Part shown: in pieces, positions 58,272-64,000 of the stretch
Position numbering within the stretch: position 1 is the first letter of the stretch
Layout of the letters: each line of letters opens with the position of its first letter
NCBI GenBank assembly: GCA_019722365.1
Contig: JADFUC010000908.1
Span: 62,001 to 126,000, forward strand
Direction of reading: 5' to 3'
From: Lithospermum erythrorhizon
Taxonomy: Eukaryota; Streptophyta; Magnoliopsida; Boraginales; Boraginaceae
Length of the DNA stretch: 64,000 nt
Translations under genes and position numbers: made by a program
Notes under the pieces: model-generated
Seen by the model: only the letters and a program-made list of their open reading frames with translations
What the model was told of the DNA's origin: nothing
Database searches by the model: none

Positions 58272-59474
58272 TAGTGCCGAGATACTCACCCCTCCTCCTT
58301 AAAAAATTTCATTTTCCATTTTCTCTCTTCGATTGTCACTAAAACTCAAGATCGGTTGTAGAATATTGTTCTCCTCATCATTCTCTTCGAGTAGAGGTAA
58401 GAAAGTTCAGTTTTGAGATATTCGGGGTTTTACAAGGTTGACTTTAGTTGACTTTTCCATAATCAATTTTATGATGAATCTTAGTTGGTTATGGGTTCCT
58501 GACGTATATAAGTGATTAATTCGTGATTTAGAGGTCGCTTGAGGATGCTATATTCGTTGACTTTGGGTTGATATTTTTCTAAGACTTTAAATGTAGAGGT
58601 TATATCGGGGACTTTATTATAGTTAAGTCAGTGAGGTTAAATTGATGATTTAAAATTGATTAAAGTGGAGTTATGTCTAAAAGTGTTAATTCCAAGTTGA
58701 GTTATAATTGATATTTCGAGTATAGATTGTTAATTATAGACTCCGCCGATTAACTAGAATGACTTATAAGTCCATTTGTAAATTTAAAAGTGATAAAATG
58801 GAATTTAGCGGGGAATCGGACGGGTCAGTGGTCCGGCTGGATTATAATTGATAGTTATCCGCCAGTGTTAGACCGTTTAGAGATAGTTCCCCTAAGAATT
58901 GGTTATGTATCTTCTAGAACGCCGGTATAGTAGTAGGTCTTGATTATACTTTCTGGGTATTTTGTTAGGCGCTGATCGTGAAAGGAATTTACCTCGATTG
59001 TCTTTCGCGAAGGTTTTGTGGTAGCTAGCAGAGGTGAGTACTTATCTCACGGGTGTTACTTTACGTACTTACTTTCAAATTGTGTGAACGTTATTGTGAT
59101 ATGATTATGTGAGAATAATATGATACGTTATCAGGTTACGACATGCGAGAATGACATACATGTAATTATTATATGATTATGTGATTATGTTCTCAAGCAG
59201 CGATTTCGAGGTAAGTAATCTGAACTCCCCAACTTATATTTCTCGATTTATGGCCTGTCCGCACTTATGATTGCATCTTATCGCGATCAGGTTCGACTTT
59301 ACGATCATGTAGGACGTTTTAGCCGCTAAAGGCTGATATTGTTTGGGAGTGTAGCCGGGTTATCGAGAGGCGATGGTTAGAGTTATCTATGACTTTGAGG
59401 TGACTTGAGTATCGTGATTTGACCTATGTCAGATGACTGTGGTTATGCCACTTCCTTCCTCAAGGCAGGATATG

Positions 59475-59740
59475 CTATTTATACGCGACTTATACTTAGT
59501 GTATAAGGGCGGTGTGCCTTATAATTAAGGTATAAGCTGTGCTATACTTAGTGTATAAGGCGCGTGCCTTATACCTAGTGTATAGTGCGGTGTGCCTTAT
59601 ACTTGGGATTGCAGATAAGAGCGGCACATTTCAGACTTAGCGTATGAGCGCGACGCGCCTTTATACTTTGTGTGTATAAGCGGTGTGCCTCATACTTTGT
59701 GTATAAGCTGGTTTTGGCCTTATATCATGGTAGCGATTGT
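59475..59740. repeat. Palindromic-unit tandem array in 3' LTR
   Basis: About eight units CTTATACTTAGTGTATAAGGCGGTGTGC. It is longer than in the 5' LTR. Confidence 0.85.
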
Positions 59741-60550
59741 GTGTGATTATTGATTAGTCCATTCCTCGCAGTAGACGGATCGAAAGCATACGCGCATTGG
59801 GGATGTCGGGTATACCGGGGATGATGGTAGATAGAGGTTTGATGACTAGAGTTTTAGTCGTTGTTGAGTCTATTGGATTTCTCTCTCCGAATCGCGGTGC
59901 TTGCCGAACCTTCTATTATATCTTCATGTATTACGTTCGAGATTTCCCGTATGAATTACGTTGTATGACCTTTTTAGGTAGTCCTCGATATATGTATTTC
60001 GGCCCATATTTGACTATTATATTATTGTTTGACCTGCTCCATATGGTAAGTTCTTTTCACCCTGTTAAGTTTCACTAAGCTACAAGCTTACACTCTTTCG
60101 CATTAAAGCGGCATTTCATCGCGCCAGTCGATGTTTCAAGAGTCGCTTGTGAGTTTTGTTCCGGTGGCTAGGTGAGCATCGGGTATGCAGGATCCTCATA
60201 CCGATTTTTTATGTGTTGTCATCACCATGGATTGTTGTAGTTTTCTTTTGAAACTTTAGCCTCTGGCTTCAAGTAGCTGTCATTTTGTATTCTCGAGTAC
60301 GCATTTCATTTCTTTTGTAGCCTTGCCGGCATTACTTTATTTTGAGATATGTTGTGTATATGTTTATGGGTTGGTCGCTTCGAGACAAATTGATGGATTA
60401 TAAATTTTAAAAACTGTTTTGTTTGGGAAACTTAATTGTGATCACATTTTTGGATGAAATTAATTAGAATTAAATCGGTCGCCCATCGTTTGGCATTCTG
60501 TGTTCGATTTTAATGACTCACTCAGTAAGGCCGACCAAGGGTCGTTACAA

Positions 60551-60555
60551 AAACC
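60551..60555. repeat. Target-site duplication AAACC, right copy
   Basis: Exact match to 51911-51915. Confidence 0.75.
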
Positions 60556-60878
60556 TTTGACTACTAATCTAGCCTTTTATAAACATGAACTTTTCCATCT
60601 TTATCTAGTTTTCAAGTAACAATTACGTGACCGACGGGTCTTGCACCGGTGTGCCTATCAATGCGCTTACCTTGTTATGATACAATTAGTCATCTCGATT
60701 TCATGGCTGTTTCATTCTCCAAATTCTCCTTTTCATTCAATTTTCATGAAGAAAGCTTGTCACTTTCAATTAAGGAAGCTTTCCCATATCATTTATCGGA
60801 TTCTCGACGAGTTCTATCGGATCTTCTCGCGGGTGTCGATTTCGTAGGCCTGCCCACGGTTTCCTCGTGGGTCGAGTT
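60556..60878 (-). pseudogene. Copia C1 element 1, RT N-terminal part
   Basis: On the minus strand, shifted frames read ETAMKSR (about 60690-60710, fits 'WxxAMxxE'), NKV.ALI.TP (about 60640-60670), GCKT (about 60635-60645) and KVHVYK.RL followed by a VKGF-like segment (60560-60595). This is the RT start of copia, continuous with 51910 downward once the gypsy element is removed. It is cut on its other side by the second C1 LTR at 60879. Confidence 0.75.
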
Positions 60879-61837
60879 TGTTGGGTTTTACGGATTAAAA
60901 TAACAATTATCTAACCGATTACCAGGAACTCTATGAGATTATAAAAACAGTAATTTAATCAGACATTATGTTTGTACCTTGCACTTTGTGAGGTTCTAAC
61001 AACCAACCTAAAGTTGTCTCTTAACAACGGTCCACACCAACGATTGATCAAACCCTTCCTTCGCTTTTAGTAGAACTATTAAAGGAACAATGAATTTAGG
61101 GAGGAAGAAATACTAAGGTCTTTCTCTCCTATTTTGGCTCTAACACAGGGGCGGGAGAGATGTTTTCATTTCATCTTTTTCTCTAAAAGACGAATAACGA
61201 ATTTAACAATTTTCTTCTCCAAAAGTGGCCTATTTATAGGCACTTAGGACCTAAATTTTATCCATCAACTATAACTAAATGAGTTTTAATAAAATGTCCC
61301 ACTTAAGCTCCATATATAGTCTAATTATATCGTCAGGGAAGTGTTCTAGAATTTTTCCTCGACTTATCCCTAAAATAAAAATATACACATAAAAGTCAGA
61401 GAATATTCAAATAATGATTCTACAAAAAGAAAATCTCGAAGCTTCCTCTTCCTATAGTAGTCGAACATGGGCACAATTTCAACAATTGAAATTTTGCCCC
61501 AATATTCTTACATAGTTACACTTTAACCCGAAAAGTTATAATCGTATTATAGTTTGATCATGTTGTCGCAAGGTGACTCTTAGGTTTGATTGACAAGAGT
61601 AATATATTAGTTTATGTTAAATCGAACATTATATTAATATATAAATTATGAGTGGACCTGTGGTTAATATAACCCCTAATCATGAAGTTATCCTAATATA
61701 TCACCCTCATTTTAACAATCGAACATATATATCTCAAATTTATATTGCTTGAATATAATTAAATGTAAGTAAATCGGGTTGTATAATCAAATTGTTCAAT
61801 GTGGATATTGATGAGATCTAATATCTCATTTCCAACA
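60879..61837 (-). mobile_element. 3' LTR of copia C1 element 2 (minus strand)
   Basis: TGTTGG (60879) and CCAACA (61832-61837) bound 959 bp. AAATTAAGGGG on the minus strand directly precedes it as the polypurine tract. It shares blocks with 48859-49648. A minus-strand TATA (CCTATAAATAGGCC, about 61228-61242) is a good LTR promoter match. Confidence 0.85.
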
Positions 61838-62559
61838 CCCCTTAATTTTCCTTGACGATTACTTGTAACCGATTACAAATTAACTACTTACCTTAAACGA
61901 TCCCTTGCACTGATTTCTAATAATCGCTTATGGTAAGATTCAGGGTCACCAAACTCTACATCCTGCTCTTTCTTGGTTATATGAATTAATGATTCCAGCA
62001 TTTCATAACGAGATGCGATCATAATCACCATTAATTCTCCAAGAGGCTAAAATCTAACCATTATATCCGGGTTGTACAAATTTCATCTTAGTACAAGATT
62101 TCACAACTACACTTCGCGTATACGTAACACAAGTCTTTTATAATCCTCCCCTGCTACGGAAGATGTTTAGGCGTGGTCAAAGTACATTACTCCTATAAAG
62201 TAAAATCAGTCACTTAGGTCTAAGAATCGCCATTTAACATGTTCTATGAGAAACTTTGTGGTCACGTATATAACATCTTCTAAGTTTCTCACGGCGGTCA
62301 AACTAACATGCATTCAACAGATCAAGCTTAATTTGCATATCCATGTGATTGATTAGGAGCGATAATCATACCTTTGATCCAAGAAACGGATCGCATAACC
62401 AAACACATACTTCAAATAATTCACGCTTTACCCCACTAAGTGGACACTGTTGTGGACAAGCACCTCGCATTCGGCTCAATAGAGGATTTCTGTTTGGATC
62501 CTCAACCCAAAGACCTCTCCTGCAGTAAATATTTCATTGCTTCGTGGAACCAATTATGC
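61838..62559 (-). mobile_element. 3' internal non-coding part of copia C1 element 2
   Basis: Parallel to 49649-50300 in element 1 (GGTAAGATT..GTCACCAAACTCT, AAAGTACATTACTC.TAAA and TCTAAGTTTCTCA.GGCGGTC blocks). The coding part is not present; the next element starts at 62565. Confidence 0.7.
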
Positions 62560-62564
62560 TATTA

Positions 62565-64000
62565 TGAAATAACCCTGCCTTACCAATATTATGTTGATAG
62601 TATATAAGTTTCTCTATGGAGTATTTTCAAAGCGAAATTAAAAATTTCAAGCCGAAAGTAGTGGAGAATTCAATAAATCGGCTCTGGTTGGTGGTATATT
62701 TCGGTTTGTGGTGGGACCCGGAGATAGTATAAATGATTTCGGAATAAAATCGATGTACCGAGATTAGTATTATATGAGTAGTAGTTTATGTCATGGAAAA
62801 TTTTACATTTGGAATCGGTTTCATTGAGATTTAAGTACGGGAAGTGGAGAAATTAACCGAACGGAACGTAATTTTTTCCCTTCTAAATATCCCACCTACC
62901 ACCACTATCTCCATCCCTCATCCATTCCTCTTTCCTTCCTTTACGAAAAATTCTACCTTCTCCCCTTGAAATTTTCTTCCATTTCATCGATTGTCACTTA
63001 AAAATCGCCGACAAAGGTCGGATTTTAAGTTTCCTCATCATCCTCATCATATCTAGGTAAGAAAGATCAAATCTTTTGAGATATTTCTTGAGTTTCAAGA
63101 GTTGACTTTATTGACACAAGTGTTAAATTGATTTTAGACGCGGTATAATACTGGGTTTAAATAGATGTTAAGAGAGGTTATTCTAATGGAATGTGTTATA
63201 ATGTATAACTTTGAATAGGAGTTGAGCCCGACCCCAAAGACGAGGGATCTAGAATTAGCATTAATGGGCTAGTTTCGATATGAGTACAAGTCTCAATGAC
63301 GGGAACCTTTCATATATTATATTATATATTCTCGTGACGTTGTCTGGGACTATTCCTAAATGCGACTGCAGACACATTTATTATTATGTGTAAATCCCGA
63401 TATATGATTTATATTTAGTGAAACACCTGAGATTATGATCGATAATTATGATAATCAGAGTTACCATTCATATCATGCAGTATAACCGATTATGAGTTAT
63501 ATTACGAGATAATTGAGAATATGATCTGTTAGTGAGATTATGGCATGCTAATGTATGTCAGGTGTACTTGTATTTCAGCGTTGTACGCAGCTGCTAGACG
63601 TGCTTTGATTATTTTCAGGTGTTATTCAAGGGAGTCGCAGAATGTAATTCCCAAATCGGGAGGCTCGTGTCAAGGCAGTAGCGGTCGCGTGGGTAGCCCC
63701 GTGATTCGAGGTTTGGTGTGATGTGCACATTGAGGTGTAGCTCTGTCGGGAGGACGGGAGGGAGGCCTCATCCGACATGCGGGAGGTGGATTCTCATACG
63801 CGTATTATTCTGGCGCGATTCTCAGCATTATTTTGGTTTACCTCATATGTGTATTATTTGCGAGGCGGAGTCCCTGAATGCTTACTATTTGTGAGCGGAT
63901 TCCTCATTTGATGACTTTGATTATCTTGCGTGTCGAGACAGCTTTCCCCTTAAATGAATATGCATTATTTATGATTATGCTCTCACAAGCAGATAGATAT
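62565..64000 (+). mobile_element. Gypsy LTR, family B start and family A-like continuation, runs off the window
   Basis: Starts TGAAATAACCCTGCC after TATTA. It has GGTGGGACCCGGAGATAGTATAAATGATTTCGG and the AGGTAAGAAAG block as in family B up to about 63115. From 63200 (TTGAATAGGAGTT..., GATATGAGTACAAGTCTC) it follows family A near 13620-13720. No coding. Confidence 0.65.

Larger units (their letters stand above)
51916..60550 (+). mobile_element. Ty3/gypsy chromovirus-like element with long LTRs, lacking integrase
   Basis: Direct LTRs of about 2.58 kb (51916-54496 and 57967-60550), an initiator tRNA-Met-type primer site, gag with a zinc-knuckle remnant, protease region, RT and RNase H, and a short polypurine tract. 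About 8.6 kb in total. The internal region is only about 3.5 kb and goes from RNase H directly to the polypurine tract, so integrase is missing. It is inserted in the RT of copia C1 element 1. The LTRs belong to family B. Confidence 0.88.
57967..60550 (+). repeat. 3' LTR (family B)
   Basis: Begins TGAAATAACCCATTT and ends GGGTCGTTACA(A), followed by AAACC. Confidence 0.88.

Noticed and set aside
59475..59740. Regular palindromic repeats resembling a CRISPR array
   Set aside because: The units are nearly contiguous and spacers are not unique 25-40-base sequences. The arrays recur inside LTRs, and the sequence is eukaryotic.

Overview
This window looks like repeat-dense nuclear DNA from a flowering plant, probably a eudicot. 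The evidence is one multi-exon gene with plant-type GT-AG introns, several families of Ty1/copia and Ty3/gypsy LTR retrotransposons with initiator-tRNA-Met-type primer sites, and short terminal-inverted-repeat elements of the CTCCCTCCGT (Stowaway-like) kind. I cannot name the species. There are no bacterial operons, CRISPR arrays, rRNA genes or confident tRNA genes.

Layout. 1-4.4 kb: a diverged gypsy-type LTR on the minus strand, then unclassified sequence with a low-complexity tract. 4.46-17.9 kb: one old copia element on the minus strand (3' LTR 4459-5046, RNase H, RT, integrase, protease, gag zinc-knuckle region), split twice. A solo copia LTR (7495-11129, target duplication AAATC) sits in its integrase and itself holds a solo gypsy LTR (8047-10840, duplication TATTA). 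A solo gypsy LTR of a second subfamily (12095-17525, duplication GTTAG) sits at its protease and holds another gypsy LTR at about 14.39-17.01 kb. 17.9-22.8 kb is mostly unclassified, with one copia-like LTR at about 19.28-20.55 kb. 22.85-32.9 kb: a decayed Ty3/gypsy element of Tat/Athila type on the minus strand, with a tandem array and an intron-bearing transcription-unit-like region on the opposite strand. 33-39.6 kb: the gene-bearing island. A linker-histone-domain/AT-hook protein gene (35180-37949) is bracketed by small inverted-repeat elements. 39.9-45.4 kb: a partial copia (gag) into which a second, nearly complete but decayed copia (41020-45424) has inserted. 45.4-48.9 kb: a copia-like LTR and remnants of a B3-domain gene. 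48.86-62.5 kb: two minus-strand members of one copia family, the first split by a gypsy chromovirus-like element with two LTRs (51916-60550, duplication AAACC). 62.57 kb to the end: another gypsy LTR whose first part resembles one subfamily and whose later part resembles the other.

Only the AT-hook gene has an open, consistently spliced reading frame. Every transposon reading frame carries stops and shifts. The strongest results are the nesting levels where a short target duplication and re-joining of the host reading frame agree independently. I see no clear new enzymatic system. The least conventional content is the antisense, intron-like unit in the Tat-type element, the palindromic tandem arrays inside the gypsy LTRs, and the B3 remnant.
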